Source: JAKVCB01 sp963578605
Lineage (GTDB): Bacteria; Planctomycetota; Planctomycetia; Pirellulales; Lacipirellulaceae
Direction of reading: 5' to 3'
Length of the DNA stretch: 53,337 nt
Assembly: GCA_963578605.1 (NCBI GenBank)
Contig: CAUZEA010000031.1
Coordinates: 1 to 53,337 of the forward strand
In this document: one piece after another, positions 8,498 to 16,874 of the stretch
Position numbering within the stretch: position 1 is the stretch's first letter
How the letters are laid out: each line of letters starts with the position of its first letter
Program-made: the position numbers and the translations under genes
Notes under the pieces: model-generated
The model's database searches: none
What the model was told of the DNA's origin: nothing
Seen by the model: the letters and a program-made list of their open reading frames with translations, nothing else

Positions 8498-9358
8498 ATG
8501 TGGAACGCTATGGATTTTTTAAGTCAACTCACCGGTTCCTTCGCCCAACCGGCTGCCGAAAACCCGACCGTTGCCATGGTCGAGGCTGCCTATCAACATC
8601 ACAACCTGCCGTGGCGCTACATCAACTGCGAGGTCCCACCCGAAAACCTGGGCGATGCGGTACGCGGTGCACGTGCCATGGGCTGGGTTGGTTTTAACTG
8701 TTCCCTGCCACACAAGGTCGCCGTGATTGACCATCTTGATGGCCTGGGCGAATCGGCAGCGATCATGCAAGCTGTGAATTGCGCGGTCCGCCGTGACGGG
8801 AAGTACATCGGTGAAAACACCGACGGAAAAGGTTTTTTACAGTCGCTGCGGGAAACGGTTAATCCTGCCGGGAAGAACATGGTGCTGTTCGGGGCAGGTG
8901 GGGCAGCGCGGGCAATTGGTGTAGAGACAGCGCTTGCCGGTTTGACGAGCATTACGGTCGTCAATCGCAGCGAGCAGCGCGGCAGGGAACTGACCGTGAT
9001 GTTGAACGAGAGAACTCCGGTCCGAGCAGAATTTGTGGTGTGGCAGGGAGATTTTGCGGTCCCCGCATCAACAAATATTGTTGTAAATGCCACGTCAATC
9101 GGGTTGTTTCCAGATGTCGACGCGCGGATGGCCCTGGATCTCGCGAGCTTGCAACCGAAGATGGTTGTAGCCGATGTAATTGTCAATCCGCCCAGCACGC
9201 ATTTGATTCGGGATGCCGCCCAGCGTGGTTGTCAGGTGATCGACGGGATTGGCATGCTGGTGAATCAAGGGGTGATTGGGGTCAAGTATTGGACCGGGGT
9301 CGACGTCGACCCGGGCGTGATGCGTGCCAGGATCGAGGAAATTTTTCAGGTCTCGTAG
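8498..9358 (+). CDS. aroE: Shikimate dehydrogenase-like protein
   Basis: A 286-residue NADP-dependent oxidoreductase of the AroE family, which reduces 3-dehydroshikimate to shikimate. The catalytic lysine lies in NCSLPHKVAVIDHL and the paired aspartate in GENTDGKGF; the nucleotide-binding loop is FGAGGAARAI and the NADP-selecting region is VVNRSEQRGR. The first part is unusual: the family's substrate-binding signature with two serines (HSxSPxxHN) is replaced by FAQPAAENPTVAMVEAAY. Lys and Asp are kept, so it may be a true enzyme with altered binding, a quinate/shikimate paralogue, or a lineage variant. Start ATG 8498 is chosen; ATG 8510 is equally possible, as GGAA precedes it. Confidence 0.82.
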   Translation: MWNAMDFLSQLTGSFAQPAAENPTVAMVEAAYQHHNLPWRYINCEVPPENLGDAVRGARAMGWVGFNCSLPHKVAVIDHLDGLGESAAIMQAVNCAVRRDGKYIGENTDGKGFLQSLRETVNPAGKNMVLFGAGGAARAIGVETALAGLTSITVVNRSEQRGRELTVMLNERTPVRAEFVVWQGDFAVPASTNIVVNATSIGLFPDVDARMALDLASLQPKMVVADVIVNPPSTHLIRDAAQRGCQVIDGIGMLVNQGVIGVKYWTGVDVDPGVMRARIEEIFQVS

Positions 9359-9969
9359 CGTCTTCTCTGCGAAGTGATGTGGCCTTGGTTGCGGGGTGAG
9401 TCGTTCCTGTTTGCCATGAAATTGGTTGTCGAGTCGTCCCCTGTTTTTGGTTCCCCTTCAGATTGCGAGCAGTATCTTGTGACCGGTAGATCCAATAGTA
9501 CACGCACCATTGGGGGCGGAACCTGACCAGGGTGGGGATGGGTTTGTTGCCCTTCATCCTCTTTTTGGCCTGTTTGACCTTGCGATTCGTGCCGTTTCGA
9601 GTGCGGTACGGGTGATCGGTGAACATACCGTGTCAGGTCGGCGACGATCTCCCACCGGATGCGCACATTTTTCCAGTGCCCACCTTTTGGTTGTGGGGGC
9701 GGCAATTCTACGGGGCGCTATTTTGCGGGAATCGAAGGTAGTTACGGTCCCAATTGGACTTGTGGGCAAACGGTCTCTGATTTCCGGTATGTCTCGGATC
9801 GAACGCCCCCGGAACTCTCTTTTGTCAAAACCTCTTATCGGAGAAACTTTTTAAGATTTGTGGATTAGGAGAGTCGGGAGCGACAGCCAAGTCCTGAGTT
9901 ATCAATCGCCGGTGTGTCGTCAGCACTGCACCTTTTTCTGTCTTGCAAGAAACAACGAAAGGACACCCC
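9359..9969. other. Intergenic region with a gene remnant
   Basis: About 610 bp without an intact gene. Its one interpretable element is the 78-bp decayed acyltransferase 3' end at 9455-9532, listed separately. The right part should contain the promoter of the PEP-CTERM gene, but no clear -35/-10 pair was identified. Confidence 0.5.
9455..9532 (-). pseudogene. Decayed 3' fragment of an acyltransferase gene
   Basis: This stretch aligns without net gaps to 10715-10792, the 3' end of the acyltransferase gene downstream, at about 59 of 78 bases. Translated on the minus strand with one frameshift, it gives QWCVYYWIYR then HKILLAI and a stop, against QWYLCHWLYRHKILIKI and a stop in the fuller gene. 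Upstream of it no further acyltransferase sequence could be recognised. It is therefore the broken last 25 or so codons of a second related gene. Confidence 0.6.
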
Positions 9970-10647
9970 ATGATGAGTCTCTCGAAATATTTCCAACGTC
10001 GCGGTCAGGTTGAAACTCTGGCAGTCAGACATCGACTACTGACAACCAAACATGTAAAGCGGTTGCTGTGGGCATTCGGTGTAATTAGTGGGATCTGCTT
10101 TGCGGCAAGCGGTCCCGCTTTTGCCTCCCACAATCACATCGAAGACGATTTTGAAGCTTCTATATCATCAGGTTGGTCGTCGACACAGACTGCGGCCTAT
10201 CCTTTTGGCGGCGGGAACTATTTGGGTACTTTTGGTGTGGGTGATTCGGTTTGGTTGGGCATCATGGATGCTTTACCTGCAGAGCTTGGGACGACAGGTT
10301 TCAGCGATGACAGCTCGCGATCGGTGAGCCTCTCGTTTGATATCGTAAACCCCTCGACGACTGCGTATGATTTTATCGTGGAAGCGAATGGGAAAACTGT
10401 ATTGAATGAGCAGGCGAATCCCGTTTTCCCAACATCAGTGACAACTACTTTTCAGCTTGATTCGATTGCTCCAAATCCGACCGACTTAATCTTGGAGTTT
10501 TACCCGGGCGGCGTGGGCGTGGAACAGAAATGGGGGATCGACAATGTGGTTGTCGATTGGAGCCGGCCAGTCCCTGAGCCAGGCACTGGACTTTGCGCGA
10601 TCGTCGCCTCAATTTTACTTTTGCTACCTGGGCGAAAAAGACATTAA
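9970..10647 (+). CDS. PEP-CTERM sorted exported protein
   Basis: A 225-residue secreted protein. The ATG at 9970 is preferred over 9943 because AAAGGA lies at ideal spacing before it. A long basic leader ends in a hydrophobic stretch (LLWAFGVISGICFAASGPAFA) with an AFA cleavage site near residue 47. The mature region (DDFEASISSGWSS onward) resembles a jelly-roll or concanavalin-type extracellular domain. The C terminus is a textbook PEP-CTERM tail: VPEPGTG, a hydrophobic helix (LCAIVASILLLLPG) and a basic end (RKRH). Such tails direct export and processing by an exosortase, which is not in this window. The function is unknown; surface or exopolysaccharide association is usual for the class. 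Confidence 0.85.
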   Translation: MMSLSKYFQRRGQVETLAVRHRLLTTKHVKRLLWAFGVISGICFAASGPAFASHNHIEDDFEASISSGWSSTQTAAYPFGGGNYLGTFGVGDSVWLGIMDALPAELGTTGFSDDSSRSVSLSFDIVNPSTTAYDFIVEANGKTVLNEQANPVFPTSVTTTFQLDSIAPNPTDLILEFYPGGVGVEQKWGIDNVVVDWSRPVPEPGTGLCAIVASILLLLPGRKRH

Positions 10648-10717
10648 TACGAACTGCCACGTTGATGATTGGTTCGTGTCGGGGATTGCAGTTGGTTCTG
10701 CGGTTTTAAGCCCGCCT

Positions 10718-11861
10718 TCAGATTTTGATCAGAATCTTGTGACGATAGAGCCAATGACAGAGGTACCACTGGAGGGCGAACACTACCAGGGCGGTGAACA
10801 CGCTGGCGATAGCTTCGCTTACTCCCGCCATTTTGAGACCTCCGGTGGTAAAAATAGCGACTGTACGATTGAGCCACTGTCGCCCGATAGTTTCGCTGAA
10901 CAAGTAGATAAAGATCGGATTCATTCCCACCACGACGAAGAGAAATCCCCACCGACGACACCCGGCGATATCGATCAGCCCGTAGAAAGAGGCTAACACT
11001 ACCAGGCACCATCCACCCGAAACAAGCACGAACGAACTGGTGCAGATCCGCTTGATGATGGGTGTCACATCAAACAGGTCGAGTGCGTAACCGGCGGCTA
11101 ACAAGACCAGTCCGGCCAGCAGAAGCCAGCCCATCTTGCGAACGGGCGAACGTTCCGACAACAGGAGTTGCCCGGCCACAACTCCCCAGATTGTGTGGGC
11201 GGCGGTGGGAATGCAATTGATTGCTACCCACCCACCACTATTGATCTTGCCCATGAGGATCATGTCCAGCCGGGCGCCGAAATTCGTGCCTTGCACAAAA
11301 GGGTCGTCTATTCCAGCTATGCTCGCGTAGGTGCGATACGCAATCTCTGTGGCCACAAGAAGCGCAAACGAAATAGCAATTTGGGTAAAGGCCGACCAGC
11401 GCATGATCAAAAACGCGATCAAGATGGTTACGGAGAGTTGCGACAAAATATTCCACAACTCCCACCGCAAGGCGCCGGCATAAATGCAAATAAATCCCAC
11501 ACCAAACAACAGCAGCATAAAACATCGAAAGAGTAATGTGCCGAAGTGACTGATTCCAGGTGAACCCGTGTGCGGTGCGTTTTGCCACCGAAAAGGCCAT
11601 CGCCACGCCGACAATAAACATAAAAAATGGCTGGATCAGGTCCCAAAATCGCAGCCCATGCCATGGGTGGTGATGAAACTGCGTGATGAGTTGGCTCCAA
11701 AAAGTACTTGGAACCGTCAAATCGGTGACTGCGTGATAGATCCCTGCAGTTTCGGCCACCAGGAGAAACATGACCAGGCCGCGAAAAATATCGAGCGAGA
11801 CGAGACGTTCACTGGTCGTTGGTTTCGGGTCGACCGTCACCGGATTTTGAATGTCGTTCAT
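10718..11861 (-). pseudogene. Heparan-alpha-glucosaminide N-acetyltransferase-like membrane protein, frameshifted
   Basis: Two overlapping frames together encode one protein of about 380 residues. The N-terminal part begins MNDIQNPVTVDPKPTTSERL and contains the family hallmark RLVSLDIFRGLVMFLLV and WDLIQPFFMFIVGVAMAFS. The rest continues in the next frame as RCFMLLLFGVGFICIYAGAL and runs with about nine membrane helices to the HKILIKI C terminus. The switch is near 11530-11540, where one extra base (within CTCTTTCG on the coding strand) separates the frames. Members transfer an acetyl group to amino sugars across a membrane. Either the gene is dead, the base is a sequencing error, or a +1 slip at CTTT restores it. 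Intact, the length would be normal. Confidence 0.78.
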
Positions 11862-12197
11862 GTTTTTTCCGGGGAACACTCGTGGCAGAGGTAGCAGCAG
11901 CAACCTGTTCGCGGTAACGATGCCAGTAGTTCACCTAGGGATTGAGGGGAGTCACTTGCCCTGGTCGCGGTACAAGTCAAGTTACCATGGTTGGTCTCGT
12001 CCCGAGAAGAGGTTTGTTTGGTCACTCCGATTCGCAGAGTTTAGCTTGAGATAGGTCGCTGTTGCGGTAAACCAGTTTCTTGAAATGGCTGGGTTATTGC
12101 CTCGAGTCACGTACCGGTCGACAAGGAAGGCAAGTATTTGCGACAATGACCGGCACCTCACCCGCGACATCACACAGAAAAGGTAGTGACGGAAAAC

Positions 12198-13130
12198 ATG
12201 TCTGAGATTACCCTTCGTCCGATGAGTCCCGAAGATCGATTCGAGATAGCTGAGTTGATTTACAGTTCAGTGAACGTGTGGTACCAAACCCATGGTGGTC
12301 CGGTGATATTCCAAGGTGGGCCCAGCGTGGCCGAAGTATTCTACGATGTTTACGAGGAACTCACCCCGGGGGCCAACGTGGTCGCCGAAAATCGGTCAAC
12401 GGGACGCCTGATGGGATCCTGTTTTTACCACCCGCGGGAACACCACGTAAGCCTGGGAATCATGAACGTCCATCCGAACTATTTTGGTCACGGTGTGGGT
12501 CGTCTATTGCTGCAGCACATTATCGACTACACCGACCAGCACGATTACAAATCGCTGCGGCTGACCCAAAGTGCTTTAAACGTCGATTCGTTTTCGCTCT
12601 ACAACAAAGCCGGGTTTGTGCCACGTTATTGCTACCAGGACATGTACCTGAACGTTCCTGCTGGTGGCGGAAACTGGCATGCTGAAGGGGAGGATCGCGT
12701 TCGCGAGGCAACTCTCGAGGACATACCAGCGATGGCGGCGCTGGAAATGGAAGTCAGCCATATTTCTCGCGAACCCGATTACCGGTATTGCATTGAAAAT
12801 CGTCTGGGCTTCTGGCATGTTTCGGTGATTGAAAGTGCGGGGGGGAGCCTGGAAGGATTCATGATTTCCTCGGGACACCCGGCGATGAACGTGTTGGGCC
12901 CGTGCGTGGCTGCCAGCGAGCAGGCCGCCGAAGCCCTGATCGTACGCGAGCTTGACCAGCACCGTGGTCGAACCCCGGTGTTTCTCATCCCAATGGAAAA
13001 GAGGCAGCTTGTTTGCGCGATGTACGCGATGGGTGCCCGGAACTGCGAGATGCATTTTTGCCAGGTCCGTGGTCAGTTCACACCTTTTGCGGGGGTGAAC
13101 ATGCCGAGTTTCCTGCCCGAGACCGGATAA
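12198..13130 (+). CDS. Two-domain GNAT acetyltransferase
   Basis: A 310-residue cytoplasmic protein. Residues 1-155 form a GNAT domain: LRPMSPEDRFEIAELI at the start and the acetyl-CoA pyrophosphate loop in HPNYFGHGVGRLLLQHII. The C-terminal half (about 165-300) looks like a second, diverged GNAT fold (EATLEDIPAMAALEMEV at its start, then VLGPCVAASEQAAEALIV) with no clean acetyl-CoA loop. It should acetylate a small molecule or protein amine, but the substrate is unknown. The ATG at 12198 is preferred, with GGA 5 bases before it; an in-frame GTG at 12186 is possible. It is a stand-alone gene flanked by unrelated minus-strand genes. Confidence 0.85.
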   Translation: MSEITLRPMSPEDRFEIAELIYSSVNVWYQTHGGPVIFQGGPSVAEVFYDVYEELTPGANVVAENRSTGRLMGSCFYHPREHHVSLGIMNVHPNYFGHGVGRLLLQHIIDYTDQHDYKSLRLTQSALNVDSFSLYNKAGFVPRYCYQDMYLNVPAGGGNWHAEGEDRVREATLEDIPAMAALEMEVSHISREPDYRYCIENRLGFWHVSVIESAGGSLEGFMISSGHPAMNVLGPCVAASEQAAEALIVRELDQHRGRTPVFLIPMEKRQLVCAMYAMGARNCEMHFCQVRGQFTPFAGVNMPSFLPETG

Positions 13131-13285
13131 CAGTGATCACGACGTTTCAGAGTCACATCCATACCAACAGGCTTTGCCTTGGATTGCCAGCGATGCCGTG
13201 GGGTGTGACGATGCAAACGCCGCCGTGCTAATCGAACACAACTTCTTTCCAGGCAGGTAACTTTCCGGATCATCGTCAATCGGTT

Positions 13286-14710
13286 TTAGAGCCGATACGA
13301 CTGCTTTGCCAGATCGTAGGCCAGTGCCCTCACGATCATGCGGGCATCCTCTTCGTCAATTAGCCCACTCAATTGCAATCCGGCAACCCAATCGGCGCTG
13401 GCCCGCCGCCACACATCATGGCGAATGGGAATCGAGGGATAGGCACGGGTATCATCATTAAATCCTGCGGTATTGTAGATCCCCGCAGTTTCCATGACCT
13501 GATCAAAGAAACGGCGCATGCCATTGATGCTGTCGTGAAACCACCAGGGTGGCCCGAGTTTAACCGCTGGATAATGTCCTGCCAGGGGGGCCAATTCGCG
13601 GGCGTAGGCGGTCTCATCGAGGCAGAATAAAATCAGCGCAAACCTTGAATCATTGCCATAGGCGTTGAGCAAGGCCCGCAGGTCACGCGTGAAGTCGGTG
13701 GCAATCGGGATATCGGCTCCGGCATCGGCACCAAATTGATCAAAGAGAGCTGTGTTGTGATTGCGGAACGAGCCAATGTGCAATTGCATTACCAGGCCGT
13801 CCTCAGTGCTCATGCGGGCCATTTCCATGAGCATATGCCCCGTGAAGCGGGTTGCATCGTCGTCCGTTACCACTCCTTGCAAGGCACGTTGGAAAATGGC
13901 GTCGGCTTCAACAGAGTTCAACATTTCTGTGTATGCGGTGTAGGCACCATGGTCCGTTGCCGTTGCCCCCATCGATTTGAAGAACGTGCGCCGCTGCTCG
14001 AGTGCTTGAACGAACGTGCGATAATCAACGACCTCGATACCGGAGACCTCACTCAGCGCCGAGATATTATTCTTCCAGCCGGAAGTCTTTAGATTAAGAA
14101 CCGTGTCTGGGCGAAAGGTTGGCAGAATCCGCCCCTGCCAGTCGGATTCTTGAATTGCCCGATGATGCTCCAGCGTGTCGATTGCCGAGTCCGTGGTGCA
14201 AAGAACTTCGATATTAAATTGGTGAAACAGCTGGCGTGGATTGAACTCGGGTGCCTGGAGTTGCTGATCGATATGGTCATAAATAGCCTGGGCATTCCTG
14301 GCGGAAATCTTTTCGTTGATGCCAAAAACCGAGTTCAACTCGTCCGCCAGCCAGATTCCAGTTGGCGTTCCCTGAAACAAATAGAAATGTTCGGAAAACG
14401 TTTGCCAGATGCGGCGATGATCGGTTTCGGTTTGTCCCCCATCCGTCCGCGGAATCCCCAGGGATTCAAGCGAAATACCCTGTGAGTACAGCATCCGAAA
14501 AACGTAATGGTCTGGAATCAGGAGCAATTCGGTCGGGGAACCGAAATTGTAATCAGGATCCGCGAAGAGCCGCGGGTCGACGTGCCCATGGGGGCAAACG
14601 AGCGGCAGGTCGACAATCGTTTGATGAAGTTCGGAAGCCAGTTCGCGTTGAGCCGGAAGGGGACTGAAGTAACGATTGCTGGGGAGTGATCGTGTGTTTG
14701 CTGAGGTCAT
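13286..14710 (-). CDS. uxaC: Glucuronate isomerase
   Basis: A 474-residue enzyme that interconverts D-glucuronate with D-fructuronate, and D-galacturonate with D-tagaturonate, opening uronic-acid catabolism. The metal-binding N-terminal motif LVCPHGHVDPRLFADP (residues 36-51) and the adjacent LLLIPDHYVFRMLYSQG are diagnostic of UxaC in the amidohydrolase superfamily. Also conserved are the LCTTDSAIDTLEHH segment and, near the C terminus, GFNDDTRAYPSIPIRHDVWRR. The length fits the family. No other uronate genes adjoin it, though a sugar-acid dehydratase-like FAH gene lies 2 kb away and a sugar importer 6 kb away. Polysaccharide-derived uronates are a typical planctomycete substrate, but the link to those genes is inferred. 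Confidence 0.95.
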   Translation of the reverse strand: MTSANTRSLPSNRYFSPLPAQRELASELHQTIVDLPLVCPHGHVDPRLFADPDYNFGSPTELLLIPDHYVFRMLYSQGISLESLGIPRTDGGQTETDHRRIWQTFSEHFYLFQGTPTGIWLADELNSVFGINEKISARNAQAIYDHIDQQLQAPEFNPRQLFHQFNIEVLCTTDSAIDTLEHHRAIQESDWQGRILPTFRPDTVLNLKTSGWKNNISALSEVSGIEVVDYRTFVQALEQRRTFFKSMGATATDHGAYTAYTEMLNSVEADAIFQRALQGVVTDDDATRFTGHMLMEMARMSTEDGLVMQLHIGSFRNHNTALFDQFGADAGADIPIATDFTRDLRALLNAYGNDSRFALILFCLDETAYARELAPLAGHYPAVKLGPPWWFHDSINGMRRFFDQVMETAGIYNTAGFNDDTRAYPSIPIRHDVWRRASADWVAGLQLSGLIDEEDARMIVRALAYDLAKQSYRL

Positions 14711-14831
14711 GGTATTGGCTTGCTAATGAAGATCGGTGCAAACGATAAAACTCGTGAGAGCTGGATGAATAGTCTTTTTCACAGGAAGGTATGCTCTACC
14801 CGCTGACGGCAAAAATACGAATCAACAGGAA

Positions 14832-15373
14832 TTACTCCTTTTGAAATGCCTTATGGGTTGGGTCTCCCTCTGCCTGGAGATACACCAACAGATCATAGAT
14901 CCGCGATTGACTCAAGACGTCGACGAGCCCGGGAGGCATCGGGGAGACCTCCGCGGGAAAGGATTCTTCGATATTGTCTCTCGCTACAACCATAGTCTGC
15001 TGGGAGCGCGCATTACTTCTGGCCTTGATATGATCAGCTTTGACATGCATCGTTTGCCCCACGACCACTTTTCCATTTGTGAGCACGTAAGCCGTGTAGC
15101 GATATTTGGGGTCAATGATTTTCGAGGGGGTCAGAATCGACTCGAGAATGGCGCGACTGTCAAATCTTCGTCCCACGCGGGTGAGATCGGGGCCAACCGC
15201 AGTTCCTTCATCGCCGATCCGGTAGCACTTGAGGCAGGTGGCCAGCGCAAGTGCCCTTCGATCCGATTCGAAAGACGACCAGGAATTTCCCGAGGTAAAT
15301 CAACCGTAAGCTCATCGAGTTCCCAGCGTTGTACAATTAGACAACTGGTTTTCTGCTCGACGCTATTGCACAA
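14832..15373 (-). pseudogene. Remnant of a planctomycete heme-binding (TIGR02603-type) domain protein
   Basis: On the minus strand the first frame gives QRWELDELTVDLPREIPGR. After a one-base frameshift near 15280 the text continues FESDRRALALATCLKCYRIG, then EGTAVGPDLTRVGRRFDSRA, LESILTPSKIIDPKY and SPMPPGLVDVLSQSRIYDLL. This is the C-terminal putative heme-binding domain found in many planctomycete proteins. Its CxxCH motif reads CLKCY, so the axial heme histidine is gone (CAC to TAC). The usual large N-terminal part is missing, and the remnant begins right after the SUMF1-like stop. Frameshift, lost ligand and truncation together argue for a dead gene, although the last 114 codons are still open. 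Confidence 0.75.
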
Positions 15374-15374
15374 C

Positions 15375-16679
15375 TCATTGTGGTGACTCCTGGTTCAATG
15401 CACCAACGGCGGCTGGCAGATGTTTGGTCGGCACCGCCTGGGCACCGCGCCCTTCTTCAAGTCGGTCCATCACATCGAGTTGAATCATCTCGACATCAGC
15501 CTCCCAAACTTGCTTTCGGGCTGCTTTGTCCAGGGGGTCCAGTGGGCGGACAATCCGAAACCCAACTCCCATGGATTCCTCTTCGGTGAACCACCATGGA
15601 CTCAAAGGAAGGTTGGGATCTGAGACATTCCAATCTGGATCTTGCGACTGCTGCCGGGCTGACGAACGGCAGAGGTTGGAATCGTCGAACCAGCACCCCC
15701 CTCGGATTACCCGCGGGTAGAGTTGAGTTGGCCAGTTCACGGCTTCCCAAAGCGTGACCGGCTTTCCTTGCAGACTTTGGAAATGACCGGCGTCATAGCC
15801 ATCGAGGACCCACTCTGCCACATTTCCATGGACATCGTAAAGTCCCCACGGGTTTGGCTTTTTTGTCCCCACCGGATGGGTCTTCTCCGCAGCGTTTTCC
15901 GCATACCAGGCGTAATCGCCCACGTCGTCGGCGTTGTCGCCAAAGGAATAGGCGGTGGTTGTTCCTGCCCGGGCTGCATATTCCCACTCGGCCTCGGTCG
16001 GCAAGCGGTAATCTCGTCCGGTGATACCACTAAGCCACTTGGTGAATTGCTTGGCCGCGAATTGTGTCATCGTGACCGCAGGTTGCTCGGGTTGTTTGCC
16101 GACTTGATATGTTGTGGAAGGATCGTAGAGCGGTGTGGGCGAGGTCACGGCATCGACTCCCGGCGGCAGGTTTTCGAAATAGTCGTGGACCACGGGATTT
16201 TCGACGGCGAGGTCGGCCTGCTGTTGTAATTGTGTTAACTGTTTAAAGGCTCCATACATTTTCATGTAGACGTGATATTGCTCCCAGGTGATTTCGCAAC
16301 TCCCAATCCAAAAAGGGGAAATATCGACTTTGACCTGTGGCCCCTCATCGGGCTTGTGATGTGGATCTTCCTCCGTGCTGCCGAGTAAGAACGTACCGGC
16401 TGGAACGGGGATCATCTTCAGCGTGACGTCTGTGCCGGGGATAGTTTCTGTATACCCAACCATGATCCCGCGATCGGTGACAACGTGCCTTGCATCACGA
16501 GGAGCCTGTTTGACCAAACCGAGGTTTTCGACAGGGGCGAGGTGGTTGACCTCGCTAACAGCAACATGGGGGAAACACGTTCCCATCAACGTCACCCAGA
16601 GTATTAGCTGTTGAGGGAAACCTTGAACGAACCAGACTTCTTCCCAACAGGTTACCTCTTGAGTGACGACATTTCGCAT
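15375..16679 (-). CDS. SUMF1 / formylglycine-generating-enzyme-family protein, exported
   Basis: A 434-residue protein with a likely signal peptide (QLILWVTLMGTCFPHVAVS) if ATG 16679 is used; the frame opens 23 codons earlier. The SUMF fold occupies about residues 90-390: MIPVPAGTFLLGS, FWIGSCEITWEQY, RLPTEAEWEYAARAG, NPWGLYDVHGNVAEWVLDGY and VIRGGCWFDDSNLCRSSAR, ending GVGFRIVRPL. It lacks the CGG-C type active site of true formylglycine-generating enzyme, so it is probably one of the many non-FGE members that bind or modify other partners. Planctomycetes carry many of these beside sulfatases, but none is adjacent here. A broken heme-domain remnant follows directly and may once have been co-translated with it. 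Confidence 0.85.
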   Translation of the reverse strand: MRNVVTQEVTCWEEVWFVQGFPQQLILWVTLMGTCFPHVAVSEVNHLAPVENLGLVKQAPRDARHVVTDRGIMVGYTETIPGTDVTLKMIPVPAGTFLLGSTEEDPHHKPDEGPQVKVDISPFWIGSCEITWEQYHVYMKMYGAFKQLTQLQQQADLAVENPVVHDYFENLPPGVDAVTSPTPLYDPSTTYQVGKQPEQPAVTMTQFAAKQFTKWLSGITGRDYRLPTEAEWEYAARAGTTTAYSFGDNADDVGDYAWYAENAAEKTHPVGTKKPNPWGLYDVHGNVAEWVLDGYDAGHFQSLQGKPVTLWEAVNWPTQLYPRVIRGGCWFDDSNLCRSSARQQSQDPDWNVSDPNLPLSPWWFTEEESMGVGFRIVRPLDPLDKAARKQVWEADVEMIQLDVMDRLEEGRGAQAVPTKHLPAAVGALNQESPQ

Positions 16680-16829
16680 GAGTTGGGCCTTCTGGCAGTT
16701 ACGGAACCCGCAGCAGAACGCAGTGGTTTGCGCCTGGTGACAATGCATCGTACAAAAAGGGCATTATAACATTTTCAATGGAGACATGTTACGCAGTCAC
16801 CATGGAATTTTTTTCGGCGGGGCGTTATG

Positions 16830-16843
16830 ATATCGAACGATAT
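16830..16843. promoter_or_regulatory. Palindrome before the FAH-family gene, possible operator
   Basis: The perfect inverted repeat ATATCG-AA-CGATAT lies 31 bp before the start codon of the FAH-family enzyme gene, where a repressor of the LacI or GntR type would act. No regulator gene adjoins it, and a 14-bp palindrome can occur by chance. Confidence 0.3.
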
Positions 16844-16874
16844 GAAATACTCCACGCTATTTTGAGGTACATAA

